Assembly (NCBI GenBank): GCA_026390735.1
Contig: JAPLFJ010000002.1
Coordinates: 1-60,796, forward strand
Source: Ignavibacteriota bacterium
Lineage (GTDB): Bacteria > Bacteroidota > Ignavibacteria > Tepidaquicellales > Tepidaquicellaceae
Direction: 5' to 3'
Length of the DNA stretch: 60,796 nt
Part shown: positions 1 through 8,963 of the stretch, piece after piece
Numbering within the stretch: the first letter of the stretch is position 1
Layout: each line of letters opens with the position of its first letter
Notes under the pieces: generated by a model
Seen by the model: the letters and a program-made list of their open reading frames with translations, nothing else
Databases searched by the model: none
What the model was told of the DNA's origin: nothing
Made by a program: the position numbers and the translations under genes

Positions 1-99
1 TTGTCTAAAAAGTGGAATATGCCTGTTCAAAAATGGGCTTTTATAATTGCACATTTATCTGTGATTTTTAAAGATAGAATTGCTAAATTAATATTGTGA
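1..99 (+). pseudogene. IS256/mutator-type transposase, C-terminal end (cut by window edge)
   Basis: Frame 1 is open from the first base to a TGA at 97-99 and encodes about 32 residues. The pattern (KKWNMPVQKWA followed by a short segment ending FKDRIAKL) is what I recall for the extreme C-terminus of IS256/mutator-family transposases, which usually have a W-x(3)-V-x(2)-W stretch close to the end. The rest of the gene lies upstream of the window, so I cannot tell whether the element is intact. The bases just after the stop resemble an IS256-type terminal inverted repeat, which supports the reading. Confidence is moderate because only about 30 residues are visible. Confidence 0.6.
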
Positions 100-111
100 T
101 GTTTTTTTATA

Positions 112-136
112 TTTACACAAAAAATTTTACACCCTC
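112..136. repeat. Probable right terminal inverted repeat of the IS256-like element
   Basis: The segment starts TTTACACAAAAA, continues into TTTTACACCCTC, and lies 12 bases after the transposase stop. IS256-family ends commonly carry such TTTACAC-type repeats just outside the transposase gene. The left end is outside the window, so the repeat cannot be paired and no target-site duplication can be assigned. Confidence 0.45.
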
Positions 137-578
137 TTTAAAATAATTGTAGATTTAAGTTGTAAAAATAAAATAAACAACTCAACTTTACATAATCCAT
201 ATTTTTATACCTGAAAATTGATTGTTTTAACCTGTGTGCAGGCTTGATTCGGCCTTGGATACGAGAAAATTTAATGTTTTCAGGCACGTTCAGGTCCACT
301 TCTCGTATGTTTCTCGTATGTTTCTCGTTCACCTTGCGCTCTAACTTGCTCCCAGATAGGTATGTTTCTCGTATATTTCAGGTTTGAGTCTATTGATAAC
401 ACTATCTCAAATTATTTACCCTGATATTATTTCATTAATAAAGAGTTAAAGTAAATTCTAGCAAAGCATTTTAAAGCAATGTTTTCTCAATATAAAATTC
501 TACATAAATAACTTGCTTTTATGTTATCTGAGTGTTAATTTATTGTAACCTTTAAAAACTAAAATAAGGAAAAACAAA
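137..578. other. Intergenic region between IS edge and barrel gene; 11-bp phased words
   Basis: No credible gene is seen in these 440 bases. From about 280 to 389 the sequence falls into an 11-base rhythm. CTCGTATGTTT occurs at 302 and 313, and a close copy (CTCGTATATTT) occurs in the same phase at 368. CAGG-starting words occur at 281, 291 and 379. The remainder is AT-rich and ends in a candidate promoter for the barrel gene. Confidence 0.6.
513..541 (+). promoter_or_regulatory. Candidate promoter TTGCTT-17-TAATTT
   Basis: TTGCTT (513-518) is separated by 17 bases from TAATTT (536-541). This would start transcription about 30 bases upstream of the ATG at 579. A TAATTT box also occurs at two other candidate promoters in this window (3078 and 56529). 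It is a pattern match only. Confidence 0.4.
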
Positions 579-1262
579 ATGAAGAAAGTATTATTACTTG
601 TTCTTGCAGTATTATTCGTCACAAGTGCATCTTTTGCACAGATTAACAAAAACTGGGATGGAACAAAACCTGAAGTGTATCAGGGTGCAAAAGGATTTGT
701 ATTCTCGTAGACACCTTTTCAGTCAAATCTTGGTGGTGCACCAGCAGGATCATATTCAGGTTATAATATCGCAACAGACCAAATAATAGTTACTAATTTG
801 GCTGGTGTTGGTTTTAGATATTTTGTGACACAGAATATCTCATTAACCGGTGGTCTTAACTTCGGTTCTGCCTCACAGACAGGTGCCGACACAAGTGGTT
901 TTGATTATTCATCGTCAACATTCGGTATCTCAGTAGATGGTGATTATCATTTCAAATCATTGTACAGTGTATCACCTTACTTTGGTGTAAACATTAACTA
1001 CGGTATGGCAAGCGATAAAATTACAACAAAGACCGCAGCCGCAGTTGAAACAAAAATATCAGGTGGAGTTTTTGGTGCAGGATTAAATTTTGGATTTGAC
1101 TGGTATTTTACACCGGGTATTGCTCTTGGTGGTAAATATACATTAGGTTTTAATTCAATTAGTGCAAAAGAAAAAACCACAGGATCAACAACAATTACTT
1201 ATCCAAAAGGATCTTTTATTGGAACAGGTACAGGTTCTTTCCAGCTTAAAGTTAACTTCTAA
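579..1262 (+). pseudogene. Outer-membrane beta-barrel protein interrupted by one in-frame TAG
   Basis: The frame from ATG 579 gives a clear signal peptide (MKKVLLLVLAVLFVTSASFA, then Q), followed by about 22 residues. It then meets a TAG at 708-710 (codon 44) and continues without any other stop to 1262. The downstream part has the alternating, Gly/aromatic-rich strands of a small outer-membrane barrel (GVGFRYFVTQNISLTGGLNF) and ends in Phe, as many barrels do. Without the stop it would be about 227 residues, the size of OmpW/OmpX-like porin-family barrels. TAG is a normal terminator elsewhere in the window, for example at 24847, so recoding is unlikely. Either this is a recent nonsense mutation in a gene beside an insertion sequence, or it is a base-call error. 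A TAT or TAC Tyr codon would repair it. Confidence 0.75.
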
Positions 1263-1286
1263 AATCAATTTGAAATTATAATTTAA

Positions 1287-1322
1287 AGGGCTGTGTACTT
1301 AAATACACAGCCCTTTTTATAT
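1287..1322. terminator. Bidirectional terminator hairpin
   Basis: GGGCTGTGTA and TACACAGCCC form a perfect stem with a short loop, flanked by A-rich and T-rich sides. It lies between the convergent ends of the barrel gene and aspartate kinase and can serve both. Confidence 0.85.
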
Positions 1323-1341
1323 ATATACTCAAAACTCTTAC

Positions 1342-2724
1342 TTATCCTATAAATTCTTTGTGTAATGCATTTATCACTTCTTTCAGTTCGTCTTTTGGTA
1401 CTATTATATATATAGCAACTTCAGATGCCCCTGCCGATGCCATTTCGACGTTTACTTTCTCATTTGATATGGAGTTGAGGATTCTGCCGAAAATACCGCG
1501 TTTCTTTAATAGACCTTCACCGATTACTGCAATTAGAGCAATATTCCTTACAAAGTCTATCTTCTCTATTATCTTTCCTTTAAAAGAATTCAGGATTTCA
1601 ACAGCATCTTCTGCATCCTTGTTCTCTATTAATAGATTAATAGTTGTTTGCGAACTTACTGTTGCAAAAATATTAATATTGCTGGCAGATAATGCATCTC
1701 CTATATTTCTTATTAATCCTGGTTTGTATCCGATCCCTGTTCCGTGAATCCTTATCATGGAAATATTTTCGTTCTGGGAAATACTCTTTACTATGTTTTC
1801 TTCTATGTATGCGTCAGGTAATATTAATGTACCTTTGTTCTTCGGGTCAAGTAGATTCTTTACCGAAATCGGAATTTCAAGTGGGGCTATCGGTTCAATC
1901 GTTAAAGGATGCAGTACCTTTTTTCCGAAGTATGATAGTTCCGCAGCTTCAAAGTATGAAAGTTTTTCGATTACGTTTGTGTTGTTAACAAAATCCGGGT
2001 CTGCACTCGTGAAGCCGTTATCGAGTTTCCATATCTCAAGTTCTGTTGCATCAAACCCGAATGCAATCACTGATGCAGTGTAATCGGCACCGCCTCTTCC
2101 GAACGTTGTTACTTTTCCTTCGGGTGTACTCCCGAAAAAGCCCGTAAATATTGGGATTACGCCCGAGTTGAAAATATTGTGTGCGAGAAAATTAAAGTTT
2201 CTTTTAAACTCTTCAAGGTCGACCGTTGCGTTTTCATAATTTTCGTCGGTAATCAATCCGATTTTGTCTGTCTCTACAACGTTCGACTGCGTGCCGTTGT
2301 CTTCAAGCACTCCGGAAATAATCGATGCAGATATTCTTTCCCCGTAACTTAATATGTATGCTCTTACTGCGTCAGTAATCTCTTCTGTGTAACAGACTCC
2401 GTAAAGAAGCCTTTCTACTTTTTTAATAAGTACTGTTATTTCCTGAATCGTTTTATTGAAGACTTTATCGTTCTTGATAGACTCCTGTGCGACGTTGTAA
2501 TGGTATTCTGTTAGTACGCTTATTGTATCGCTTACGTTTGTTTCTTTCCCTTTTGCTTTGTTAATTCCGTTGATTAATAAGTCCGTCATTCCCTCCATGG
2601 CAGATACAACCACTACAGGAAAACTTTTTTCAGAAATAATAATCTCAACAACTTTCAGAATATTCTGCGAACCGTTAAGACAGTCGCCTCCGAATTTTAA
2701 TACTTTTATGATATTCTTTTCCAC
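1342..2724 (-). CDS. lysC: Aspartate kinase, monofunctional
   Basis: The protein phosphorylates L-aspartate with ATP, the first step toward lysine, threonine, methionine and diaminopimelate. Its 460 residues match the monofunctional class. The N-terminal amino-acid-kinase domain begins with KFGG at residues 10-13, although the usual Thr-Ser after it is replaced by Asp-Cys. A later FGRGGADYTAS stretch matches the conserved FGRGGSD active-site loop. The last ~150 residues look like the paired ACT domains that bind feedback effectors (for example SSQTTINLLIE). It is transcribed away from the ribosomal cluster and stands alone. The Asp-Cys replacement near the start is worth noting, but the family assignment is not in doubt. 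Confidence 0.92.
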   Translation of the reverse strand: MEKNIIKVLKFGGDCLNGSQNILKVVEIIISEKSFPVVVVSAMEGMTDLLINGINKAKGKETNVSDTISVLTEYHYNVAQESIKNDKVFNKTIQEITVLIKKVERLLYGVCYTEEITDAVRAYILSYGERISASIISGVLEDNGTQSNVVETDKIGLITDENYENATVDLEEFKRNFNFLAHNIFNSGVIPIFTGFFGSTPEGKVTTFGRGGADYTASVIAFGFDATELEIWKLDNGFTSADPDFVNNTNVIEKLSYFEAAELSYFGKKVLHPLTIEPIAPLEIPISVKNLLDPKNKGTLILPDAYIEENIVKSISQNENISMIRIHGTGIGYKPGLIRNIGDALSASNINIFATVSSQTTINLLIENKDAEDAVEILNSFKGKIIEKIDFVRNIALIAVIGEGLLKKRGIFGRILNSISNEKVNVEMASAGASEVAIYIIVPKDELKEVINALHKEFIG

Positions 2725-3145
2725 TTTTATGAATGATATAAATTATATTATATAAAATTACAAATAATAAACGACGTATATAATGTAAATTTTTGGGATT
2801 ACTATCGTATTTGGGGATTGCCGCGTATTAGGCAGGGGGAGGGCAGGCCAATCGGAGACCAATCATAGACTAATCATAGGCCAATTAGAGACCAAGATAT
2901 AATCAGGAGTATTCCGGCAGAATCAGAATTCTAAAAGTATATTAATTAATAATTTGATTATTATAAATAATTTTATTAAATTGTGAGTTCTCTAGAAAGA
3001 CTAAAATATCAAACTTATACTTCGCAGATAGTAAATTATACTGCTATTCTTGTATTGACTTATTATTAAAAAATTGTTAATTTGTGGATTGTACTTTTTA
3101 GGTAATATTACATTCAAATTTAGATAAATACTTGATTATATATAA
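2725..3145. other. Divergent intergenic region lysC/rplB with 11-bp tandem words
   Basis: These 420 bases separate lysC from the ribosomal cluster and hold no convincing gene. At 2848-2902 four near-identical 11-base words follow each other (CCAATCGGAGA, CCAATCATAGA, CTAATCATAGG, CCAATTAGAGA), and just upstream GGCAGG recurs 11 bases apart (2831 and 2842). The rest is AT-rich and includes a candidate promoter for rplB. Confidence 0.7.
3055..3083 (+). promoter_or_regulatory. Candidate promoter of the ribosomal cluster, TTGACT-17-TAATTT
   Basis: TTGACT (3055-3060) and TAATTT (3078-3083) are 17 bases apart and about 60 bases upstream of rplB. This fits a housekeeping-type promoter driving the cluster. 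It is a motif match only. Confidence 0.45.
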
Positions 3146-3973
3146 ATGGCATTAAGAAAGTTAAAACCAATGACGCCGGCAACAAGGTACTACTCGATAT
3201 CTTCATTCGAGGAGATTACCAAGTCAACACCGGAAAAATCATTACTGGCACCGCTTAAAAAATCGGGCGGTAGGAATAACCATGGAAGAGTAACATCGAG
3301 GCACAGAGGCGGTGGACATAAAAGAAGATATAGAATTATCGATTTTAAGAGAACGAATGCTGAGGAAGCGAAAGTTATCGCTATTGAATACGATCCGAAC
3401 AGGACAGCAAGAATCGCATTAATTCAGTATGCTGATGGTAAAAAAGCTTATGTAGTTGCTACTGACGGTTTAAAAGTTGGAGAAGTTATACAATCGTCAA
3501 ACGAAGCCGATATTAAAGCAGGTAATACGATGGATATACATTCGATTCCGGTAGGAACATTTATCCACAGCATTGAAATGAAACCTGGAAAAGGTGCGCA
3601 AATTGCAAGAAGTGCAGGGACATCCGGTCAGATAGTTGCTAAAGACGTAAAATATTGTCAGGTGAAAATGCCCTCTGGTGAAGTTAGAATGATTAAGAGC
3701 GAATGTAAAGCAACAATTGGTGTAGTTAGTAACACAGATCATGAAAATATTAGTATAGGTAAAGCAGGAAGATCGAGATGGATGGGAAAAAGACCACACG
3801 TCAGAGGTGTAGCTATGAATCCTGTAGATCACCCAATGGGTGGTGGTGAAGGTAAAACATCAGGCGGCGGACATCCTGTCAGCCCGTGGGGTTTACCTGC
3901 AAAAGGTTATAAAACGAGAAAAAAGAAGAATCTTTCTGATAAATACATTGTTAAAAAAAGGAATAGAAAATGA
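3146..3973 (+). CDS. rplB: Ribosomal protein uL2
   Basis: This 275-residue protein has the full length and signatures of L2, including the [12 protein letters not shown] stretch near residue 53 and the C-terminal [18 protein letters not shown] loop that reaches the peptidyl-transferase centre. It is the first gene of the cluster here: rpsJ, rplC, rplD and rplW, which normally precede it, are absent. Its stop overlaps the rpsS start (ATGA), indicating translational coupling. Confidence 0.98.
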   Translation: MALRKLKPMTPATRYYSISSFEEITKSTPEKSLLAPLKKSGGRNNHGRVTSRHRGGGHKRRYRIIDFKRTNAEEAKVIAIEYDPNRTARIALIQYADGKKAYVVATDGLKVGEVIQSSNEADIKAGNTMDIHSIPVGTFIHSIEMKPGKGAQIARSAGTSGQIVAKDVKYCQVKMPSGEVRMIKSECKATIGVVSNTDHENISIGKAGRSRWMGKRPHVRGVAMNPVDHPMGGGEGKTSGGGHPVSPWGLPAKGYKTRKKKNLSDKYIVKKRNRK

Positions 3974-4260
3974 CAAGATCCTATAAAAAAGGAGCCTATC
4001 TAGATTTTAAGCTAGTTGATAAAGTTGAAAAACTTAACGAAAAGAATCAAAAGAAGGTAGTAAAGACCTGGGCAAGAGCCTGTACAATTACACCAGATTT
4101 TATCGGTCATACTTTTGCAGTTCATAACGGCAATAAGTTCATTCCCGTTTTCGTATCAGAAAATATGGTAGGCCATAAATTAGGTGAATTTTCACACACA
4201 AGAACATTCAGAGCCCATTCAGGTCAAAGAAAAGAAGAGAAAGCAGGAGGTGCAAAGTAA
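3970..4260 (+). CDS. rpsS: Ribosomal protein uS19
   Basis: This 96-residue small-subunit head protein contacts S13 and the A-site tRNA region. The motifs [14 protein letters not shown] and [13 protein letters not shown] are diagnostic. The ATG overlaps the rplB stop by four bases, and the gene is followed three bases later by rplV, so the three are tightly coupled. Confidence 0.98.
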   Translation: MTRSYKKGAYLDFKLVDKVEKLNEKNQKKVVKTWARACTITPDFIGHTFAVHNGNKFIPVFVSENMVGHKLGEFSHTRTFRAHSGQRKEEKAGGAK

Positions 4261-4263
4261 TTT

Positions 4264-4617
4264 ATGGAAGCCAGAGCAATTAAAAGATACATTCCGACAT
4301 CACCAAGAAAAATGAGATTACTGGTTGATTTAATCAGAAATATGTCTGTAGAAGACGGAATTAATACATTAAAGTTTTCAAAAAAACACCCTGCAAAAGT
4401 AATCGAACAGACATTGATTTCGGCTTATTCGAACCTTGTCCGTAAATTAGATACAGGCAGATTAGATAAGAAAGAAGTTATCATTATAGAAGCGTATGTT
4501 AACGGCGGACCCGTATTGAAAAGAATGTTGCCGGCACCACAGGGCAGAGCATACAGAGTCAGAAAACGTTCGGCACATTTGACCTTAGTGGTTGAAAACA
4601 TTGAAGAAAAGAATTAA
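4264..4617 (+). CDS. rplV: Ribosomal protein uL22
   Basis: This 117-residue protein lines the nascent-peptide exit tunnel. The N-terminal RYIPTSPRKMRLLVDLIR stretch and the C-terminal hairpin (RMLPAPQGRAYRVRKRSAH) are characteristic of L22. It starts with ATG three bases after rpsS. Confidence 0.97.
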   Translation: MEARAIKRYIPTSPRKMRLLVDLIRNMSVEDGINTLKFSKKHPAKVIEQTLISAYSNLVRKLDTGRLDKKEVIIIEAYVNGGPVLKRMLPAPQGRAYRVRKRSAHLTLVVENIEEKN

Positions 4618-4642
4618 TAATTTAAATATTTAAGGAGATTTT

Positions 4643-5272
4643 TTGGGACAAAAGACACATCCGGTTGGTTTTAGATTAGGCGTCATAAATACCTGGGACT
4701 CTAATTGGTATGATGAGAAAAGTTTTGCTCAAAAGCTTAAAGAAGATTCACAGATAAGAAATTACCTCAAGAAAAGACTTGAGAAGGCTGGTGTAGCAAA
4801 AGTGTATATAGAAAGAACTTTGAAAAAAATCACTCTTACTATTAGTACTTCAAGACCAGGTTTTGTGATTGGAAAGAGCGGAAAAGAAATTACTCAGTTA
4901 GAAGAGGAAATCAAGAAAATCACAAGCAAGGAAGTTAAGATCAATGTTGAGGAAATTAAAAAACCGGAACTGAATGCGCATTTGGTCGCAGAAAATATTG
5001 CCGGTCAGATTGCCAACAGAGTATCTTTTAGAAGAGCTATGAAGGGTGCAATTACGGCTTCGATGAGAATGGGTGCAGAAGGTATTAAAGTTATGTGCGG
5101 CGGTAGATTAGGCGGCGCTGAAATAGCCAGATCCGAACAGTATAAAGAAGGAAGAGTCCCTCTTCAGACATTAAGAGCGGATATAGATTATGCATCGGTA
5201 ACTTCACATACAATTTACGGGGCAATTGGCGTAAAAGTGTGGATTTGCAGAGGCGAAAAACATTCAAAATAA
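4643..5272 (+). CDS. rpsC: Ribosomal protein uS3 (TTG start)
   Basis: This 209-residue protein of the 30S mRNA entry site opens [13 protein letters not shown], as S3 proteins do, and holds the KH-domain motif [13 protein letters not shown]. The start is TTG at 4643, preceded four bases upstream by AGGAGA, and no ATG is available at the conserved N-terminus. The C-terminus ([15 protein letters not shown]) is complete and short, without the tail found in many S3 proteins. Confidence 0.97.
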   Translation: MGQKTHPVGFRLGVINTWDSNWYDEKSFAQKLKEDSQIRNYLKKRLEKAGVAKVYIERTLKKITLTISTSRPGFVIGKSGKEITQLEEEIKKITSKEVKINVEEIKKPELNAHLVAENIAGQIANRVSFRRAMKGAITASMRMGAEGIKVMCGGRLGGAEIARSEQYKEGRVPLQTLRADIDYASVTSHTIYGAIGVKVWICRGEKHSK

Positions 5273-5298
5273 AGTTAATAAATCGGAGTATATAAATT

Positions 5299-5709
5299 AT
5301 GTTAATGCCCAAGAGGGTTAAATTCAGAAAAACCCAGAAAGGAAACCGTAGAGGAAAAGCAGGCAGAGGAAATCTGGTGGCTTTTGGTTCATTCGGTATG
5401 AAAGCGATGGAAGCAGCCTGGATTACAGACAGACAAATAGAGGCAGCGAGAATAGCGCTAACAAGGTTTATGAAGAGAGATGGTAAAGTCTGGATAAGAA
5501 TATTTCCTGATAAGCCTGTAACTAAGAAACCTGCAGAAACAAGAATGGGTAAGGGAAAAGGAGCCCCTGAATATTGGGTTGCTGTTATCCAGCCGGGAAA
5601 GATTATGTTTGAAGTAGATGGTGTAACTCCTGAGATAGCGGAAGAAGCATTCAGGTTGGCATCGCATAAACTTCCTATTAAAACAAAATTTGTAAAAAGA
5701 TTAATCTAA
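5299..5709 (+). CDS. rplP: Ribosomal protein uL16
   Basis: This 136-residue large-subunit protein near the A site matches L16 from [16 protein letters not shown] to the end. The conserved [15 protein letters not shown] segment is present. The ATG at 5299 gives the MLMPKR start seen in the family. Confidence 0.98.
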   Translation: MLMPKRVKFRKTQKGNRRGKAGRGNLVAFGSFGMKAMEAAWITDRQIEAARIALTRFMKRDGKVWIRIFPDKPVTKKPAETRMGKGKGAPEYWVAVIQPGKIMFEVDGVTPEIAEEAFRLASHKLPIKTKFVKRLI

Positions 5710-5718
5710 TTAGAAAAT

Positions 5719-5931
5719 ATGAAGTTTTATCAAATAAAAGATATGACAACTGAGGATCTGAGACACAATCTGAAAGATTCTTATGAGGCATTAGAGAATT
5801 ACAGGTTCCAGCATGCTTCCGGACAACTGGAAAACTACAAGTCATTAACGAACACAAAAAGAGATATTGCAAAGATACTTACAGTGCTGAAACAAAGAGA
5901 ATTAGCAGAAACAAAGAATTTAAAGAAATAA
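5719..5931 (+). CDS. rpmC: Ribosomal protein uL29
   Basis: This small helical protein (70 residues) at the exit-tunnel rim docks trigger factor and SRP. The order rplP-rpmC-rpsQ and the pattern of helices (DLRHNLKDSYEALENYRFQHASG, read in two blocks) support L29. The segment with KRDIAKILTVLKQRE is the conserved C-terminal helix. Confidence 0.93.
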   Translation: MKFYQIKDMTTEDLRHNLKDSYEALENYRFQHASGQLENYKSLTNTKRDIAKILTVLKQRELAETKNLKK

Positions 5932-5945
5932 CAACTTATATCTGA

Positions 5946-6239
5946 ATGAGCGAAGAAAAAAATTTGGAGCAAGCCGAAGTTAAGAAAAGAACAGCCAATA
6001 GGAAATCAAGAATTGGCGTTATAATTAGCAATAAAATGGAGAAATCTGTAGTAGTTGCTATCGAAAAAAGAGTCCAGCATCCGTTGTACAAGAAGTTTTT
6101 CAAGAAAACAACGAAATTTATGGCACACGATGAAAAGAATGAAGGCGGCATTGGTGACAAAGTTAAGATAATGGAAACAAGACCATTGAGCAAGAACAAG
6201 CGCTGGAGACTTGTTGAGATAATAGAAAAAGCGAAATAA
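5946..6239 (+). CDS. rpsQ: Ribosomal protein uS17
   Basis: This 97-residue 30S primary-binding protein has the OB-fold pattern [18 protein letters not shown], then [19 protein letters not shown] and the [16 protein letters not shown] end, all standard for S17. The first ~20 residues are an acidic/basic extension relative to typical S17. Confidence 0.96.
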   Translation: MSEEKNLEQAEVKKRTANRKSRIGVIISNKMEKSVVVAIEKRVQHPLYKKFFKKTTKFMAHDEKNEGGIGDKVKIMETRPLSKNKRWRLVEIIEKAK

Positions 6240-6269
6240 TTTATAAAATAAGTAAAGATAAATTAAATT

Positions 6270-6638
6270 ATGATTCAGGAAGAAACAAATCTTACGGTTG
6301 CAGATAATTCAGGAGCGAAATCTGTCAGATGTATCAGGGTTCTGGGCGGCTCGGACAGAAGATATGCCAGTTTAGGCGATATAATTGTCGTATCCGTAAA
6401 ATCCGCTATACCGGGTGGTACGGTTAAAAAAGGTGAAGTATCCCGTGCGGTTATCGTAAGAACAGTTAAAGAAGTTAAAAGAAAAGACGGCAGTTGTATA
6501 AGGTTTGATGAGAATGCAGCAGTATTACTGAATGCCAATAATGAACCAAGAGGAACACGTATCTTCGGCCCTGTCGCAAGAGAATTACGTGAAAAGCAGT
6601 ATATGAAGATTATATCTTTAGCACCCGAAGTTATTTAA
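6270..6638 (+). CDS. rplN: Ribosomal protein uL14
   Basis: This 122-residue protein at the subunit interface is full length and begins [18 protein letters not shown], with [15 protein letters not shown] and the [11 protein letters not shown] end, which identify L14 without ambiguity. Confidence 0.98.
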   Translation: MIQEETNLTVADNSGAKSVRCIRVLGGSDRRYASLGDIIVVSVKSAIPGGTVKKGEVSRAVIVRTVKEVKRKDGSCIRFDENAAVLLNANNEPRGTRIFGPVARELREKQYMKIISLAPEVI

Positions 6639-6663
6639 ATGATTCAGAAAAAAGCGATTTAAA

Positions 6664-7002
6664 ATGATAAAAACAAGACTCAAGAAAAACGATTTAGTTA
6701 AAGTATTAAGCGGTAACTCAAAAGGTACTACCGGAAAAATACTTTTTATAGACAAAACAAAAGGCAGAGTTATAGTCGAAGGTGTCAATATTGTTCATAA
6801 ACACCAGAAAGCAACTCAGAAAAATCCTCAGGGCGGTATCATCAAAAGAGAAGCTCCGATTAACATTACTAACGTTGAACTTATGTGTCCTAAGACAAAT
6901 AAGCAGACACGTATCGGAATGGAAGTCGTTACGGATACTGTAACCGGTAAGTCTAAAAGGATGAGATTAAGCAAAAAATCAGGTGAAATTATAATTAGTT
7001 AA
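6664..7002 (+). CDS. rplX: Ribosomal protein uL24
   Basis: This 112-residue assembly-initiator protein of the large subunit carries the KOW motif [19 protein letters not shown] near its N-terminus and the [19 protein letters not shown] segment typical of L24. It lies between rplN and rplE as usual. Confidence 0.97.
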   Translation: MIKTRLKKNDLVKVLSGNSKGTTGKILFIDKTKGRVIVEGVNIVHKHQKATQKNPQGGIIKREAPINITNVELMCPKTNKQTRIGMEVVTDTVTGKSKRMRLSKKSGEIIIS

Positions 7003-7006
7003 TAAA

Positions 7007-7657
7007 ATGGCAAAAACTAAGGAAGACAGAAAAAAAGATGCCGACGTTTCGGATAAAAAAGCTAAAGGCAAAAAAGGCGGCGCAGAAACTGATGGAAATT
7101 TTAAGGAAGAAAAAGTTCCTGTAAGATTACTCGAGTTCTACAGATCAAAGATTGTTCCTGAACTTATGAAAAAGTATAGTTACAAGAATAAGATGCAGGC
7201 ACCTAAGTTAACGAAGATTGTTATGAACAGTGGTGTTGGCGCAGCAGTAGTAGAACCGAAACTGATAGATACAACTGTCAAAGATTATGAAGCTATCACA
7301 GGTCAGAAACCAACGATAGTAAAGGCAAAAAAATCTGTATCTAATTTCAAGTTAAGAGAAGGAATGAACATTGGTGTCAGAGTTACTTTAAGAAATGACA
7401 GAATGTTTGAGTTTCTTGACAGGTTTATTAATGTAGCAATACCAAGAATAAGAGACTTCAGAGGATTATCAGATAAGAGTTTTGACGGAAGAGGAAATTA
7501 TTCGATGGGTGTTAAAGAACAAATTATTTTTCCTGAAATTAATGTAGATGGAATATCAAAAATGACCGGGATGGATGTAACATTTGTAACGACGGCAAAA
7601 ACAGACGAAGAAGCGTACGATTTATTAAAAGGATTCGGAATACCGTTTAACAAATAA
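7007..7657 (+). CDS. rplE: Ribosomal protein uL5 with charged N-terminal extension
   Basis: This protein contacts 5S rRNA and the P-site tRNA. The L5 core begins near residue 40 ([17 protein letters not shown]) and contains [13 protein letters not shown], then [16 protein letters not shown] and [14 protein letters not shown]. At 216 residues it is about 35 longer than usual because of a Lys/Asp-rich N-terminal extension. No ATG is visible at the point where the standard core starts, so the extension is probably real. A tail of this kind may touch rRNA. Confidence 0.96.
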   Translation: MAKTKEDRKKDADVSDKKAKGKKGGAETDGNFKEEKVPVRLLEFYRSKIVPELMKKYSYKNKMQAPKLTKIVMNSGVGAAVVEPKLIDTTVKDYEAITGQKPTIVKAKKSVSNFKLREGMNIGVRVTLRNDRMFEFLDRFINVAIPRIRDFRGLSDKSFDGRGNYSMGVKEQIIFPEINVDGISKMTGMDVTFVTTAKTDEEAYDLLKGFGIPFNK

Positions 7658-7676
7658 ATTATTTTAAATAGAATAA

Positions 7677-7946
7677 ATGGCAAAAAAATCACATATCGCA
7701 AGGCAAGAAAGAAGAAAATTGATAGTTGCTAAATATGCAGAGAAAAGAAAAGAGTTAAAAGAAAAAGGTGATTATGAAGCATTATCAAAACTTCCAAGAG
7801 ATAGCAGTGCAACAAGGTTGCATAACAGATGTTCGATGACAGGCAGATCGCGTAGTTATTACAGAAAGTTTGGAGTCTCGCGTCTTGTGTTCAGAGAGTT
7901 GGCCTTGCAGGGAAAAATTCCCGGAGTAATTAAATCAAGCTGGTAA
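7677..7946 (+). CDS. rpsN: Ribosomal protein uS14, zinc-free long form
   Basis: This 89-residue S14 lacks the two CxxC pairs of the short zinc form. The C-terminal half ([19 protein letters not shown] and [17 protein letters not shown]) is typical. It occupies the standard place between rplE and rpsH. Confidence 0.97.
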   Translation: MAKKSHIARQERRKLIVAKYAEKRKELKEKGDYEALSKLPRDSSATRLHNRCSMTGRSRSYYRKFGVSRLVFRELALQGKIPGVIKSSW

Positions 7947-7970
7947 AAATTAAACAGGAGATATTTTAGA

Positions 7971-8369
7971 ATGTCAATGACAGATCCAATAGCGGACTTT
8001 TTAACAAGGGTTAGAAACGCGATAGGAGCCGGAAAGAAAACAGTAGATATACCGGCATCAAATATAAAGAAGGGTATTGCGGAAATAATGAAGAAAACTC
8101 ATTTTATCAGCGATTATTCTTTGATTGAAACAGACGGAGTAAAGAAATTTATATCTCTGAAGTTAAAATACAATGATGGTGTAAGTGTAATAGAGGGTCT
8201 TAGAAGAATCAGTAAACCCGGTATTAGAACTTATAAAGATTCTGAAAATATTCCGAGAGTCAGAAACGGCCTTGGAATAGCAGTGATTTCAACATCAAAA
8301 GGGTTAATGACTGATAAACAGGCAAGAGCTCAGAAAATTGGTGGTGAAGTAATTTGCGAAATTTGGTAA
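7971..8369 (+). CDS. rpsH: Ribosomal protein uS8
   Basis: This 132-residue 30S central-domain protein opens MSMTDPIADFLTRVRNA and ends with GLMTDKQARAQKIGGEVIC, both standard for S8. An AGGAGA Shine-Dalgarno sequence lies upstream. In enterobacteria S8 represses the spc operon, but no S8-binding mimic was searched for here. Confidence 0.97.
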   Translation: MSMTDPIADFLTRVRNAIGAGKKTVDIPASNIKKGIAEIMKKTHFISDYSLIETDGVKKFISLKLKYNDGVSVIEGLRRISKPGIRTYKDSENIPRVRNGLGIAVISTSKGLMTDKQARAQKIGGEVICEIW

Positions 8370-8396
8370 TAATTAAAAAATCGAAAATTTAGAAAT

Positions 8397-8936
8397 ATGA
8401 GTAGAATAGGCAAAAAGCTGATTGAAATTCCCGGAAATGTTAAAGTTGATATTAAAGATACACATATCACTGTAACCGGACCTAAAGGTACATTGAGTAT
8501 GGATATCACCGGAGATATAAACGTAAAAATCGAGGGTACTGAATTAACATTTACGAGAGATAATGATATTAAGAAGAATAAAGCATTACATGGATTATAC
8601 AGGGCTTTATTAATGAACATGATTATTGGTGTTACGGACGGATACAGCAAGAAACTGGAACTCGTTGGTGTTGGTTATAAGGCAGAATTAAGAGGAAACA
8701 TGCTGGTACTGGCTTTGGGTTATTCTCACCCGATTATATTCTCGGCTCCTGCAGATGTGAAACTTGAAGTCCCGATTCCGACAAATATTCTTATAAGTGG
8801 AATAGATAAACAATTGGTTGGCGCAGTTGCTTCAAAAATTCGCTCGTTCAGAGAACCTGAACCATACAAGGGTAAAGGCATTAAGTACGATACTGAAAAG
8901 GTCAGAAGAAAAGCAGGAAAAACTGCAGCAAAGTAA
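8397..8936 (+). CDS. rplF: Ribosomal protein uL6
   Basis: This 179-residue two-domain protein sits near the factor-binding site. It shows the MSRIGKKLIEIP start and the C-terminal EPEPYKGKGIKYDTEKVRRK motif of L6. Order and spacing are standard. Confidence 0.98.
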   Translation: MSRIGKKLIEIPGNVKVDIKDTHITVTGPKGTLSMDITGDINVKIEGTELTFTRDNDIKKNKALHGLYRALLMNMIIGVTDGYSKKLELVGVGYKAELRGNMLVLALGYSHPIIFSAPADVKLEVPIPTNILISGIDKQLVGAVASKIRSFREPEPYKGKGIKYDTEKVRRKAGKTAAK

Positions 8937-8963
8937 ATTTTTAAAAGTTTAAATTTAGAACAC

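Noticed and set aside
280-389. CRISPR-like array
   Set aside because: Units are only 11 bases, directly abutting and without spacers; no cas gene is nearby.
598-786. Separate 62-residue gene at the start of the barrel gene
   Set aside because: It is an off-frame reading inside the barrel gene, whose true frame has the signal peptide.
579-1262. TAG read as an amino acid (recoding or alternative code)
   Set aside because: TAG terminates other genes in the window, for example those ending at 24849, 29427 and 53679, and no special RNA structure was noticed after the stop.
1358-1747. Plus-strand open frame opposite lysC
   Set aside because: It is the antisense shadow of a clear aspartate kinase; no start signals or family features.
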